Shown here: piece by piece, positions 1 through 8,658 of the stretch
Position numbering within the stretch: position 1 is the first letter of the stretch
Layout of the letters: every line of letters begins with the position of its first letter
From: Nonomuraea sp. PA05
GTDB taxonomy: Bacteria > Actinomycetota > Actinomycetes > Streptosporangiales > Streptosporangiaceae
Assembly: GCF_008086045.1 (NCBI RefSeq)
Contig: NZ_VSEY01000052.1
Location: 1-64,000 of the forward strand
Direction: 5' to 3'
Length of the DNA stretch: 64,000 bases
The notes under the pieces: model-generated
What the model saw: the letters and a program-made list of their open reading frames with translations, nothing else
The model's database searches: none
Told to the model about the DNA's origin: nothing
Made by a program: the position numbers and the translations under genes

Positions 1-54
1 GGCCCCCGCCGACCCCCCCCCCCCCCCCCCGCCCCCCCCCCGCCCCCCCCCCCC
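1..54. repeat. C-homopolymer tract at window edge
   Basis: Nearly every base is C, with a few isolated G and A. In the frame of the GH106 gene it reads as a proline-rich stretch with occasional alanine. It is unlike the rest of the window and may be a low-complexity linker or a sequencing or assembly artefact. Confidence 0.6.
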
Positions 55-2454
55 GCCGCGGCCGATCCGTCCGGCAGTGAGTTGCTGCTCGTGCAGGCGG
101 CCAGGATCGCCCCCGCCCACTCCACCCGCGACGAGACCGGCCTCGACCCCGCCTCCCTCCGCCCCGTCCCCCTCACCGATGCCGGAACGATCAACTGGAC
201 CGCCCCCGCCGACGGCGACTGGCTCCTCATCTCCTACTGGCAACGCGGCTCCGCCCAACGCCCGGAATCGGGCCCGCACACCACCCCCGAGTCCTACGTC
301 GTGGACCACTTCAGCCAGGCAGGCACCCAGGCGGTGATCGACCACTGGGAATCGGCGCTCCTCACCCCCGCCATCCGCAAGCTGCTCAAGCGCTCCGGCG
401 GAGCCCTGTTCGAGGACTCCATCGAGATCGAGACCGACGCCCTCCCCTGGACACCGGCCCTCCCCGCCGAGTTCGAGCGCCGCCGCGGCTACCCCCTCAC
501 CGACATCCTGCCGGTGGTGATGCTGGCGGACGAGGACCCGGTCTTCGCCTACGACCCCGTCCTGACCCGCCGCGCCCGCAAGGACTACTGGGACACGGTG
601 TCCGAGCTGTTCAACGAGCACCACTTCACCGCGCTGCGCGACTGGGCGCACTCGATCGGCCTGCGGTTGCGGGCGCAGCCGTACGGGCTGCAGACGGACG
701 CGATCGAGGCCGCGGCCATCGTGGACGTGCCGGAGGGCGAGTCGCTGGGGTTCAAGAACCTCGACGACTACCGCTGCCTGGCCGGGGGCCGGGACGTGGC
801 GGGGCGGGAGGTGCTGTCCTGCGAAGCGGGGGCGTACCAGGGCGGGGCGTACACGACGACGTGGAAGAAGCTGCTGCGCACGATGGGCGGGGCGTACGCG
901 GCGGGTCTGAACCAGACGGTGCTGCACGGTTTCTCGTACGCCGACGCGCCCGGCGCCGGGTGGCCGGGGTTCGCGGCGTTCACGCCGTACAACGGCACGG
1001 TGGGGTACGCGGAGTCGTGGGGCCCGCGCCAGCCGACCTGGGACCACATCGCCGACATTTCCGGATATTTCGCGCGAATTCACTTGATCATGCGACAGGG
1101 TGTGCCTCGCGTGGACGTGGCCGTCTTCCGGCAGACCGGGTACACGAAGACCGGCATCGGCGCCTCCTGGTTCACCGCGAGCGGCGTGCCGAGCGGCTGG
1201 ACGCACCAGTTCGTCAGCGGGCCCGTCCTCGACCTGCCCGGCGCGCGGGTCTCGGACGGGCGGCTGGGCCGGCCCGCGTACCGGGCGCTGTTCGTGGAGG
1301 GCGACCGCTTCTACGCCAACGCGTGCACGATGACGCCGGGAACGGCGAACCGGCTGCTGGAGTACGCGCGGTCGGGCCTGCCCATCGTCCTGCTCGGCGC
1401 GTGGGAGTCGGCGTCCGTGCCGGGCGTGCCGCGCGACGGCGCCGACGAACGCCTGCGCGCGCTGCTGACCGCCCTGCTCGCCGAGCCCACGGTCAAGACG
1501 GTCGCGACCGCCGCCGAGGTGCCCGCCGCTCTCTCCGCCCTCGGCGTACGCCCCGATGTCCGGTACGCGACCCCGTCCACCCTGCTCACCATGCGCCGCG
1601 TGGACGGCGAGGTGGACTACTACTACCTGTGCAACGGCAAGCACCAGGAGAACGCCAAGCCACCCGTGACCGCGATCGACCACGACGTCACGCTGTCCCG
1701 CACCGACCCGAACGGCGTCCCCTACCTCCTCGACCCGTGGACGGGCGGCATCTCCCGCGTCGCGCACTACAACCAGGACGGCGACGGCATCCGCCTGCGC
1801 GTGACCCTGCAACCGGGCCAGGCCAGGATCGTGGCCATCGGCCGTCCTGGCCTGTTCGGCGACCGCGGGGGACGGCGGGCGCACGCCACCGCCACGGACG
1901 CCGACCTGGTGCGCTACGACGGAAGCCGCCTCGTGGTACGGGCCGCCGAGGCGGGCACGTACACCACCATCCTGTCCGACGGCCGCACGCTCACCTCCCG
2001 GATCGGCCCCGTCGCGGCGCCCACCGAGCTCGGCGCGTGGCGGCTCACGGTCGAGGACCGGGGGCCTGCACGGGCCGTGCGCTCCGTGACCCTCGACCGG
2101 CTCGTCCCCTGGTCGCAGATCCCGGAGCTGGCCGACGTGTCCGGCGTCGGGACGTACACGGCCACGGTGCAGGCGGACGGCCCGGCCTACCTGGAGCTGG
2201 GCGAGGTGACGGACACCTGCCGGGTACGCGTCAACGGCCGTCGCCCCGGCCCCGTGGACCAGCTCCACCCCGTCCTCGACCTCGGCCCTTACCTCCGGCG
2301 CGGCCCCAACACCATCGAGGTGGAGGTCGCCACCCCGCTCGGCAACGCACTCCGGGTCGCGGACCCGGCCGTCTACGGCGGGCTGACGCGGCAACCCTAC
2401 GGGCTGCTCGGGCCGGTCAGGCTGGTGCCGTACGGGGAGGCGCCGCTCGAATGA
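1..2454 (+). CDS. GH106-type alpha-L-rhamnosidase, 5' end cut by window
   Basis: The frame is open from base 1, so the gene starts upstream; about 817 codons are visible, against roughly 1,100 residues in typical GH106 enzymes. The FEDSIEIE, CEAGAYQGG and HGFSY segments, and a C-terminal galactose-binding-like domain (LELGEVTDTCRVRVNG near the end), fit GH106. Known GH106 enzymes remove alpha-L-rhamnose from pectin side chains, including rhamnogalacturonan II. Location cannot be judged without the N-terminus. The first 54 bases are nearly all C and encode a proline run, which could be a real linker or a read error. The assignment rests on overall pattern and not on an alignment. Confidence 0.75.
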   Translation, partial: GPRRPPPPPPAPPPPPPPAAADPSGSELLLVQAARIAPAHSTRDETGLDPASLRPVPLTDAGTINWTAPADGDWLLISYWQRGSAQRPESGPHTTPESYVVDHFSQAGTQAVIDHWESALLTPAIRKLLKRSGGALFEDSIEIETDALPWTPALPAEFERRRGYPLTDILPVVMLADEDPVFAYDPVLTRRARKDYWDTVSELFNEHHFTALRDWAHSIGLRLRAQPYGLQTDAIEAAAIVDVPEGESLGFKNLDDYRCLAGGRDVAGREVLSCEAGAYQGGAYTTTWKKLLRTMGGAYAAGLNQTVLHGFSYADAPGAGWPGFAAFTPYNGTVGYAESWGPRQPTWDHIADISGYFARIHLIMRQGVPRVDVAVFRQTGYTKTGIGASWFTASGVPSGWTHQFVSGPVLDLPGARVSDGRLGRPAYRALFVEGDRFYANACTMTPGTANRLLEYARSGLPIVLLGAWESASVPGVPRDGADERLRALLTALLAEPTVKTVATAAEVPAALSALGVRPDVRYATPSTLLTMRRVDGEVDYYYLCNGKHQENAKPPVTAIDHDVTLSRTDPNGVPYLLDPWTGGISRVAHYNQDGDGIRLRVTLQPGQARIVAIGRPGLFGDRGGRRAHATATDADLVRYDGSRLVVRAAEAGTYTTILSDGRTLTSRIGPVAAPTELGAWRLTVEDRGPARAVRSVTLDRLVPWSQIPELADVSGVGTYTATVQADGPAYLELGEVTDTCRVRVNGRRPGPVDQLHPVLDLGPYLRRGPNTIEVEVATPLGNALRVADPAVYGGLTRQPYGLLGPVRLVPYGEAPLE

Positions 2455-2543
2455 CCCCGCCCCGGGACCGGCACCCCAAGAATCCGGACCGCCTGCCCGC
2501 CTTCTGCTGATCCCCCGGCCACACCAGACCCACAGTGTCGGCC

Positions 2544-3224
2544 ATGACCGACTTCACTCCCCGTTCCCCCTCTTCCGATGACCGGCCCACCGACCAGCCC
2601 ACCATCCAGTCCGATGACCAGGCCGCCAACCAGGACGCCGGCCGAACCCCCGGTCGGGGCGCCGCGCCCCGGCCCGGTTGGCTGCGCGCGCCGGCCGCCC
2701 TCGGACGCCGCTGGCCGACCTGGCTGGCGCTCGCCTGGGCCGCCTTCAGCCTGTCCGACGTCACCGACGGCCTGGAGTACACGATCGTGTTCGTGGTGCC
2801 CGCCGCCGGCTACCTGTTCCTCGCGGTGGCCGACCGGCGCCGCATCACCTGGGCGGTGGTGCTCGCCGCCCTGGCCACGGTGGTGATCCTGCGCGTGCTC
2901 GGCATCGACCCCGGCCCTCCGCTGGCACTCACCGTGATCGCCCTCGCCGCGCTGGGGCTGATCAACGGACGGCTGCGCGGGCCGCACCTGTACGCCCTGC
3001 AGACGCCGGGCGCACTCGCCTTCATCGCCTACGGCCTGCTGGTGGTCTCCGTACCTCCCGTCGCGGGAGGCTTCCTGGTGGCGGCGGGGCTGCTGGGGCA
3101 TGCGGCTTGGGACGCGTACCACTGGCGCGCGGACAAGATCGTCGCGCGGTCGTTCGCCGAATGGTGCGGCATGCTGGACCTGACGCTCGGCCTGGGCCTG
3201 CTGGTCATCCTCCTGACCGGTTGA
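2544..3224 (+). CDS. small integral membrane protein, unknown function
   Basis: About 226 residues. The first ~50 residues are polar and rich in Asp, Pro and Gln. The rest has five or six hydrophobic segments (WLALAWAAFSL, IVFVVPAAGYLFLAVA, WAVVLAALATVVILRVL, LALTVIALAALGL, LAFIAYGLLVVSV and the C-terminal LGLGLLVILLTG). No catalytic motif or family was recognised. A GTG nine bases upstream is an equally possible start, and neither has a clear ribosome binding site. It lies 90 bases after the rhamnosidase and before a transporter gene, with no visible functional link to pectin use. Confidence 0.6.
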   Translation: MTDFTPRSPSSDDRPTDQPTIQSDDQAANQDAGRTPGRGAAPRPGWLRAPAALGRRWPTWLALAWAAFSLSDVTDGLEYTIVFVVPAAGYLFLAVADRRRITWAVVLAALATVVILRVLGIDPGPPLALTVIALAALGLINGRLRGPHLYALQTPGALAFIAYGLLVVSVPPVAGGFLVAAGLLGHAAWDAYHWRADKIVARSFAEWCGMLDLTLGLGLLVILLTG

Positions 3225-3281
3225 CCAGCCTCCATCGCGGCATGCAGCATGGCACTTCCGGGTACCCCGAGGAGCCGCGTC

Positions 3282-4997
3282 ATGGCCAGGCCTCCACCCC
3301 GGGCATCGCCCGGCGACGAACCCCCGCCGGCCTCCGCCACCGGTCCACGCAGGCCCCGCCGCCTGACCTTCACGCCCATCGTGCTCGGGCTGGGCCTCGG
3401 TAGCTGCCTCAGCGCACTCAACGTCATCCTGGCGTTCAAGGTCGGAACCGGCTTCGGCGGCGCGATCGTGACCGTCCTGCTCGGCGGCGCCGTCCTGCGA
3501 CTGCTGCGGGGGCTGCACTGGCGGACGCTCTTCCTCACGTACGCCATCGCCTCAGGCGGCACCCTGGCCGTCACCGCGATCGACACCAGCATCGGCGCCG
3601 GCCTCCTGAGCGGCGCCGCACCACCGCCCTGGCCCGCCCTGATCGCCCTCGGCCTGACCGCGAACCTGCTGGGCCTCCTCCTGGGCATCCTCCTGGCGCC
3701 CTCGATCATCGACGACCACGGCCTGCAGTACCCGGCGCTGTGGCCCGTCATCGACCTCATGCACGCCCTCACCGGCGAACGCGACCACGAAACGACGTCC
3801 GGCCGGCAACGCCTGATCCTCATCGGCGCCGCCGTCGCAGCCGGCCTCTCCTTCGCAGCGACACTCGCGAACCGCGCCTCCCTTCCGCTTGCGCCCGGCC
3901 TGTCCCCCTACCTGGCCGTATCGCTGTCACCGATGCTCTTCGGGCTCGGGATGCGCATCTCCGGGACGGCCGCCGCCTGGGTGGGGGCCGGTGCGGCGTA
4001 CTCCTTCGTCGTGTGGTGGCTCGGGTCGCCGCAGCGGGCGCCCGCCTACATCGAGCACCTGGCCTCGCCCTGGATCCTCGCCGTCGGGGTGGGCCTCCTC
4101 CTGGGGTACGCCTGCGGCTTCCTCGCGAAGTTGTCCGCCGGAAAGCTGCGCGGCTGGAGGCAGGGCGTCGTCACCGTCACCAACGCTGACGCCGGCTTAC
4201 CCGCACCCGGCAGGAGCCGCCGCCGCTGGAAGGCGACCCTGGCCGGCACCGCAGTGCTGCTCCCGATCGCGATCGCGGCATCGTCCCCATGGCTCCCACC
4301 CACCACGACGCTCATCCTCATCGCCCTGACCCCGCTCTTCGCCCTGCTCCTCAACCGCGTCAACGCCGCGACCGGCATGGCCCCCGTGGGCGTCTTCCAG
4401 TACCTGACCCTCGTCGTCCTTGCCCTCCTGCACGTACCAGCGCACACGACGTACCTGCTCATCGCCTTCATCTGCTGCTCAGCCCTGGCCTCCGCCTACT
4501 ACATCGAGGCCGCCAAGGTCGCCTCCACCTCCCCGGCGGGCCAGCTCCCCGCCAGGCACCGGCTCTTCGCCTACCAGGCGATCGGCAGCCTGGCCGGAGT
4601 CGCGACCGGCATCGGCCTGCTCTCCGCGATCACCGAACTGGGCACCCTCGGAACAGCCGACTTCCCCGCCCCCGCCTCAGCCGCCATGAACTTCCTGAAC
4701 ACCCTGCTCAGAGGCTCAACCGACTACACACAGGAGACCACGATCTTCCTCGTCTGCGCGGGTGTGGCCGGCCTGGCCCTCGCCTGGTCCGGCGCCATGC
4801 CCACCATGCTGGCTCTCGGCGTCCTGCTCCCGGCCGCGACCTGCGCCGCCATCCTGCTCGGCAGCCTCACGAGGCTCGCACTGGAACGCCGCAGGCACGA
4901 CCACGGCACCTTCGCCGCCACCCTCGGCTCCGGGCTGATTCTCGGCGGCGGCGTCGCGAACGCCGCCCTCCTGCCGCTCCAGGTTCTTGCCTCATGA
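3282..4997 (+). CDS. OPT-family-like membrane transporter
   Basis: About 571 residues with some 13-15 hydrophobic segments. Loop motifs resemble the oligopeptide transporter (OPT/YSL) superfamily: NVILAFKVGTGFGG near the start, DHGLQYPALWPV, SPMLFGLGMRISG, and TGMAPVGVFQYL in the second half. OPT proteins move oligopeptides or metal chelates across the cytoplasmic membrane; the substrate here cannot be read. The ATG at 3282 is chosen because GAGGAG at 3269-3274 sits seven bases upstream; an ATG at 3249 is less well placed. The family call rests on motif spacing and hydrophobic layout only. Confidence 0.55.
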   Translation: MARPPPRASPGDEPPPASATGPRRPRRLTFTPIVLGLGLGSCLSALNVILAFKVGTGFGGAIVTVLLGGAVLRLLRGLHWRTLFLTYAIASGGTLAVTAIDTSIGAGLLSGAAPPPWPALIALGLTANLLGLLLGILLAPSIIDDHGLQYPALWPVIDLMHALTGERDHETTSGRQRLILIGAAVAAGLSFAATLANRASLPLAPGLSPYLAVSLSPMLFGLGMRISGTAAAWVGAGAAYSFVVWWLGSPQRAPAYIEHLASPWILAVGVGLLLGYACGFLAKLSAGKLRGWRQGVVTVTNADAGLPAPGRSRRRWKATLAGTAVLLPIAIAASSPWLPPTTTLILIALTPLFALLLNRVNAATGMAPVGVFQYLTLVVLALLHVPAHTTYLLIAFICCSALASAYYIEAAKVASTSPAGQLPARHRLFAYQAIGSLAGVATGIGLLSAITELGTLGTADFPAPASAAMNFLNTLLRGSTDYTQETTIFLVCAGVAGLALAWSGAMPTMLALGVLLPAATCAAILLGSLTRLALERRRHDHGTFAATLGSGLILGGGVANAALLPLQVLAS

Positions 4998-5069
4998 GCA
5001 GCCGACGCCAAAGCCCGGTCATCATGAACGACCGTCACAAGCAGTGAACAATCCGATACGCTACGCGTC

Positions 5070-5975
5070 ATGCCGTCCCCCCCGCATGACGCTCTCGTCC
5101 AATTGTTCACCGATCGCCCTCAGTTGGTGACGGAGATCCTGCGCGACCTCATGCACGTCGAACTGCCCGACACTCCACTCATCCAAAAGGAGCAGCACAC
5201 CTTCAACACCCGCATCTCCGAGGACATCGAGCCGGACCTGATCTTCACCATGGGTCCGAGACAAAGCCCCCTGCACGTGATCATCGTGGAGGTTCAGCAG
5301 GGCAGCGGGAAGAATCCCCTGCAACTTGCTCGCTACGCCGCCGCCGCGTGGCTGCTGCTCAAGCTCAACGTCACAGTTTTGGTCGTCTGCCCGAAGCAGT
5401 CAGACGCCGACCACTACGCGCAACCCATCGCCACGGGGCTGAACGGCTACCGCTTCCAGGCCCAGACCTTGGGACCAAGGGACATTCCGGCCATCGTAGA
5501 CCCTGAGGAGGCTGCGGCCGACCTGCCGCTCGCGGTCATTTCCGTCATGGCCCAAGGCAGCGATCGCAAGGTCATCGAGGCGTTCGCCACCGCACTGAAC
5601 GACACCTCCGATGAACACGCTACGAAGTACTATGAATACGCGTACAGCATGTCCGGACCCGAAATCCGGAAGATCCTGGAGGAGATCATGACGTCCACCG
5701 CCTGGCCCGTCTACAGTCCCTTCGCCCGCGAACACTTCGGTCGAGGCCGGGAAGAGGGCCGAGCAGAGGGCCGGGAAGAAGGCACGGCCAAGGAGGCCGC
5801 CGAGGCGGTGCTGCTCGTGCTGGCCAGCCGCGAGTTCAACGTCCCGGACAGCATCCAAGCCATGATCAAAAGCACCAAGGACCTCACTCAATTGCACGAT
5901 TGGCTCATCCGCGCAGTAGCTGCCCCGACACTCCAAGACGTGTTCGGTGAGCCCGCCGAGCAAGGCAAAGAGTAG
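5070..5975 (+). CDS. Rpn-like PD-(D/E)XK family protein
   Basis: About 301 residues. The segment EPDLIF followed by HVIIVEVQ (residues ~50-75) matches the core of the PD-(D/E)XK nuclease fold seen in the Rpn/transposase_31-like group and in a large actinobacterial family of unknown function. The C-terminal third holds a charged helical stretch with RGREEGRAEGREEG, typical of these proteins. Rpn relatives are recombination-promoting nucleases; whether this copy is active is not known. It is a lone gene between an OPT-like transporter and the convergent sigma factor, with no mobile-element ends nearby. Confidence 0.55.
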   Translation: MPSPPHDALVQLFTDRPQLVTEILRDLMHVELPDTPLIQKEQHTFNTRISEDIEPDLIFTMGPRQSPLHVIIVEVQQGSGKNPLQLARYAAAAWLLLKLNVTVLVVCPKQSDADHYAQPIATGLNGYRFQAQTLGPRDIPAIVDPEEAAADLPLAVISVMAQGSDRKVIEAFATALNDTSDEHATKYYEYAYSMSGPEIRKILEEIMTSTAWPVYSPFAREHFGRGREEGRAEGREEGTAKEAAEAVLLVLASREFNVPDSIQAMIKSTKDLTQLHDWLIRAVAAPTLQDVFGEPAEQGKE

Positions 5976-6028
5976 GAATCTCCCCGCCCACCGCGACACG
6001 TTGATCGCCGCACTCGGGCAGTTCCTGA

Positions 6029-7294
6029 TCAGGTCGGCCGCTTCAGCCCGGCGGCCCGCTTCAGGAACACCTCCCGCTCACGCGCGTTCCGGGTCAGCCC
6101 GGCCGCGCGCCGGAACTCGGCGGCGGCTTCCTCCACGCGGCCGAGCTTGGCCAGCAGATCACCGCGAACGGTCGGCAGGTGCGCGTAGTCGCGAAGCGCA
6201 CGCTCCTCCAGGAGGGCGTCGGCGATCTCCAGGCCCTGGGCGGGGCCGTCGGCCATGCCGACCGCGACCGCCCGGTTGAGCTCGACCACGGGTGACGGCG
6301 TGAGGTGGGTCAGCAGCCGGTACAGGGCGGCGATCCTGGCCCAGTCGGTGGCCTGCGGGGTGAGGGCCTGGGCGTGACAGGCGGCGATGGCGGCCTGGAG
6401 GCCGTACGGGCCGAGCGTGCCCAGGGCCTCGGCGCGGCGCAGGGCGTCCAGGCCGCGGCGGACGAGGAGCCGGTCCCAGCGGCTGCGGTCCTGGTCGAGG
6501 AGGAGGATCGGGGTGCCGTCGGGGGCGGTTCTGGCCGGGAGGCGGCACGCCTGGAGCTCCATGAGTGACAGGAGGCCGTGCACCTCGGGTTCGGCGGGCA
6601 TGAGGCCGGCGAGCACCCGTCCGAGGCGCATCGCCTCCTGGCAGAGGGACGGGCGCGTCCAGTCCTCGCCCGCGCTGGCCGCGTAGCCCTCGTTGAAGAT
6701 CAGGTAGATGACTTCGAGGACGGAGGCCAGCCGGGCGGGCAGTTCGGCGGGTGGCGGCAGCTCGATGGGGATCCTCTTGTCGGCGAGCGTGCGCTTGGCG
6801 CGGGAGATGCGCTGGCCGACGGTGGGTTCTGGGGTGAGGAAGGCCCGGGCGATCTCGGCGGTGGTGAGGCCGCCGAGCAGCCGGAGGGTGAGGGCCAGCC
6901 GCCCTTCGACGGGAAGCTCGGGGTGGCAGGCGGTGAAGATGAGGCGTAGCAGGTCGTCGCCGATGTGGTCGTCGAGGGCGTCGTCGAGCTCGGCCTCCGC
7001 CCACTCCTGTCGCAGCTCCATGTCGCGGCCGATCTGTTGCAGTTTGCGCTGGTAGGTGTCGCGGCGGCGGAACTGGTCGATGGCGCGGTGCTTGGCGGTC
7101 TGCGTCAGCCAGGCGCCCGGATTATCCGGTACGCCGTTGCGCGGCCATTCCTCGAGCGCCGCCACCAGGGCGTCCTGGGCCAGCTCCTCCGCCAGCCCGA
7201 TGTCGTTGACCATGCGGGCCAGCGCGGCGATGACCCGGGCGGACTCGATGCGCCAGACCGCTTCGACCGCCCGGTGGGAATCGGCTACCGTCAT
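6029..7294 (-). CDS. ECF42-type RNA polymerase sigma factor
   Basis: About 421 residues, long for an ECF sigma factor. Sigma region 2 is at residues ~10-80 (LAEELAQDALVAALEEWP, then AWLTQTAKHRAIDQFRRR). Region 4 is at ~120-170 (GGLTTAEIARAFLTPEPTVGQ). The C-terminal ~230 residues form a TPR-like helical domain (LNRAVAVGMADGPAQGLE), the hallmark of group ECF42. These sigma factors lack a classical anti-sigma factor and are typically encoded beside a YCII/DGPF protein, as here: the partner gene ends 18 bases upstream on the same strand. The signal sensed is unknown. Confidence 0.88.
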   Translation of the reverse strand: MTVADSHRAVEAVWRIESARVIAALARMVNDIGLAEELAQDALVAALEEWPRNGVPDNPGAWLTQTAKHRAIDQFRRRDTYQRKLQQIGRDMELRQEWAEAELDDALDDHIGDDLLRLIFTACHPELPVEGRLALTLRLLGGLTTAEIARAFLTPEPTVGQRISRAKRTLADKRIPIELPPPAELPARLASVLEVIYLIFNEGYAASAGEDWTRPSLCQEAMRLGRVLAGLMPAEPEVHGLLSLMELQACRLPARTAPDGTPILLLDQDRSRWDRLLVRRGLDALRRAEALGTLGPYGLQAAIAACHAQALTPQATDWARIAALYRLLTHLTPSPVVELNRAVAVGMADGPAQGLEIADALLEERALRDYAHLPTVRGDLLAKLGRVEEAAAEFRRAAGLTRNAREREVFLKRAAGLKRPT

Positions 7295-7312
7295 GCGTCC
7301 TGAATATCGCGA

Positions 7313-7687
7313 TCAGGCGGGCGGGGCGAAGTCCGCGGGGCCGAACAGCCGGAGCACGTCGGCCTGCCCCTCCCAGCCCGGCCACAGCTCGTGGTGCAGC
7401 CTGACGAAGCGGGAGGCCCACTCCACGGCCTCCTCCTTGGTCCTGACCTCGTACAGGGCGTAGCTGATCATCTCTTTGGCCTCGGCGAACGGGCCGTCGC
7501 TGACGATCAGCCGGCCGCCGCCGACCTCGACCCTGGCGCCTTCCGAGCTGGGGGCCAGGCCGCTGGTGTCGAGCAGTGCGCCGGATTCGGTGGCTTCCTG
7601 GCCGAGTTTGATGATGGCGTCCATGAGGTCGGCCGGGGGCGGGCCGTCGGGCTGGGCGGTGACCTTGAGGGTGACGAGGTAGCGCAT
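7313..7687 (-). CDS. YCII/DGPF-domain protein, sigma factor partner
   Basis: About 124 residues from an MRYLV start. It carries the signature SDGPFAEAKEMI (residues ~65-75) of the YCII-related DGPF family, a small dimeric alpha/beta fold. Such proteins are regularly encoded next to ECF42 sigma factors; their role is not established. It is the first gene of a two-gene operon with the sigma factor. The frame extends ten codons further upstream, but family length and an AAAGG ten bases before the chosen ATG favour 7687. Confidence 0.85.
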   Translation of the reverse strand: MRYLVTLKVTAQPDGPPPADLMDAIIKLGQEATESGALLDTSGLAPSSEGARVEVGGGRLIVSDGPFAEAKEMISYALYEVRTKEEAVEWASRFVRLHHELWPGWEGQADVLRLFGPADFAPPA

Positions 7688-7835
7688 GGTGGCGAAGCCT
7701 TTCAGTGAGGTGCCCATGGTGGTGGCGGCAGGGGTTGCGTTCAGGCCGTGGGGGCGGCTGGGAAGCGGGGTTCAGGCGGAGGAGGGCGGTTGGGAGGCGG
7801 GGTTCAGGCCGAGGAGGGCGGCTGGGAGGCGGGGT

Positions 7836-8495
7836 TCAGGCGGAGCGGGACAGGTTCAGCGACATTAGCGACATCCACGTCCAGAGCGCGAGGATGCCGG
7901 CGACGAACGCCAGGTTGGTCCAGGCGACCCCGCCGCCGCTCGCGATGCCGAGGAACGAGCCGAGGAAGACGATGCCGGTGACGCGGGAGTACCAGGCCCA
8001 GCCCTTGTGGCCGTCGCGGGCGTACCGGGAGGCGATGACCTGGCAGGCCGCGACCGCGCAGAGGAAGCCGACGCCGCCGACCGCCATGTGCAGGGTTCCG
8101 GAGAGGGTGATGGCGCCGGGGCCTTCCGGGGTTCCGGCGGGGAAGCCCATGGCGGGGTCGGCGGGGAAGAGGGCGGCGCCGATCATGCTGACGCCGAACG
8201 CGCCGAGGAGGATCGGGGCCCACCTCGCGCCGCGTCCCGGGGTGAGGGCGTGGCGCAGGCCCGCGGCGGCGGCGATGGTGGCCAGGGCGGTGAGGACGAA
8301 GTTGAGGGTCTGGATCCAGCCGAGGTCGCCGTTGGCCAGGTAGCTCCAGGGGTGGCGGGCCAGGTCGAAGCCCTCCCTGGTGAACGCCTGGGCCAGGGCG
8401 ACGGTCACGTACATCGGGCCTGCCAGGACACCGCAGCCGAGCAGGAGGCGGTGACGGGAGATCGAGCGGGTCCGGTTGTGAGCGAGCTGGGTCAT
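7836..8495 (-). CDS. DUF998 family membrane protein
   Basis: About 219 residues with six predicted membrane helices (LLLGCGVLAGPMYVTVALAQAF, NFVLTALATIAAAAGL, PILLGAFGVSMIGAALF, MAVGGVGFLCAVAACQVI, VTGIVFLGSFLGIA, NLAFVAGILALWTWMSL). The ARHPWSYLANGDLGWIQ loop and FPADP segment are typical of DUF998 proteins. Function is unknown. The start at 8495 has AAGGTGG six bases upstream; the frame runs further upstream but overlaps the divergent regulator. The 163 bases between the two divergent starts must hold both promoters. Confidence 0.8.
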   Translation of the reverse strand: MTQLAHNRTRSISRHRLLLGCGVLAGPMYVTVALAQAFTREGFDLARHPWSYLANGDLGWIQTLNFVLTALATIAAAAGLRHALTPGRGARWAPILLGAFGVSMIGAALFPADPAMGFPAGTPEGPGAITLSGTLHMAVGGVGFLCAVAACQVIASRYARDGHKGWAWYSRVTGIVFLGSFLGIASGGGVAWTNLAFVAGILALWTWMSLMSLNLSRSA

Positions 8496-8658
8496 GGTGA
8501 GCCACCTTGCGTTCGCGGGGCCGGTCGGTCCGGCTCTCTGGCATGGCGGCGAACGAGCCGGGCCGTTTTCGACACGCCCCCGAAGTTTTTTCGCGGGCGG
8601 GTGCCGCTCTGTGTCGTCTGGCATATGCGCGGCCGGTCCTGCCGCGTCTACTGCTGCC

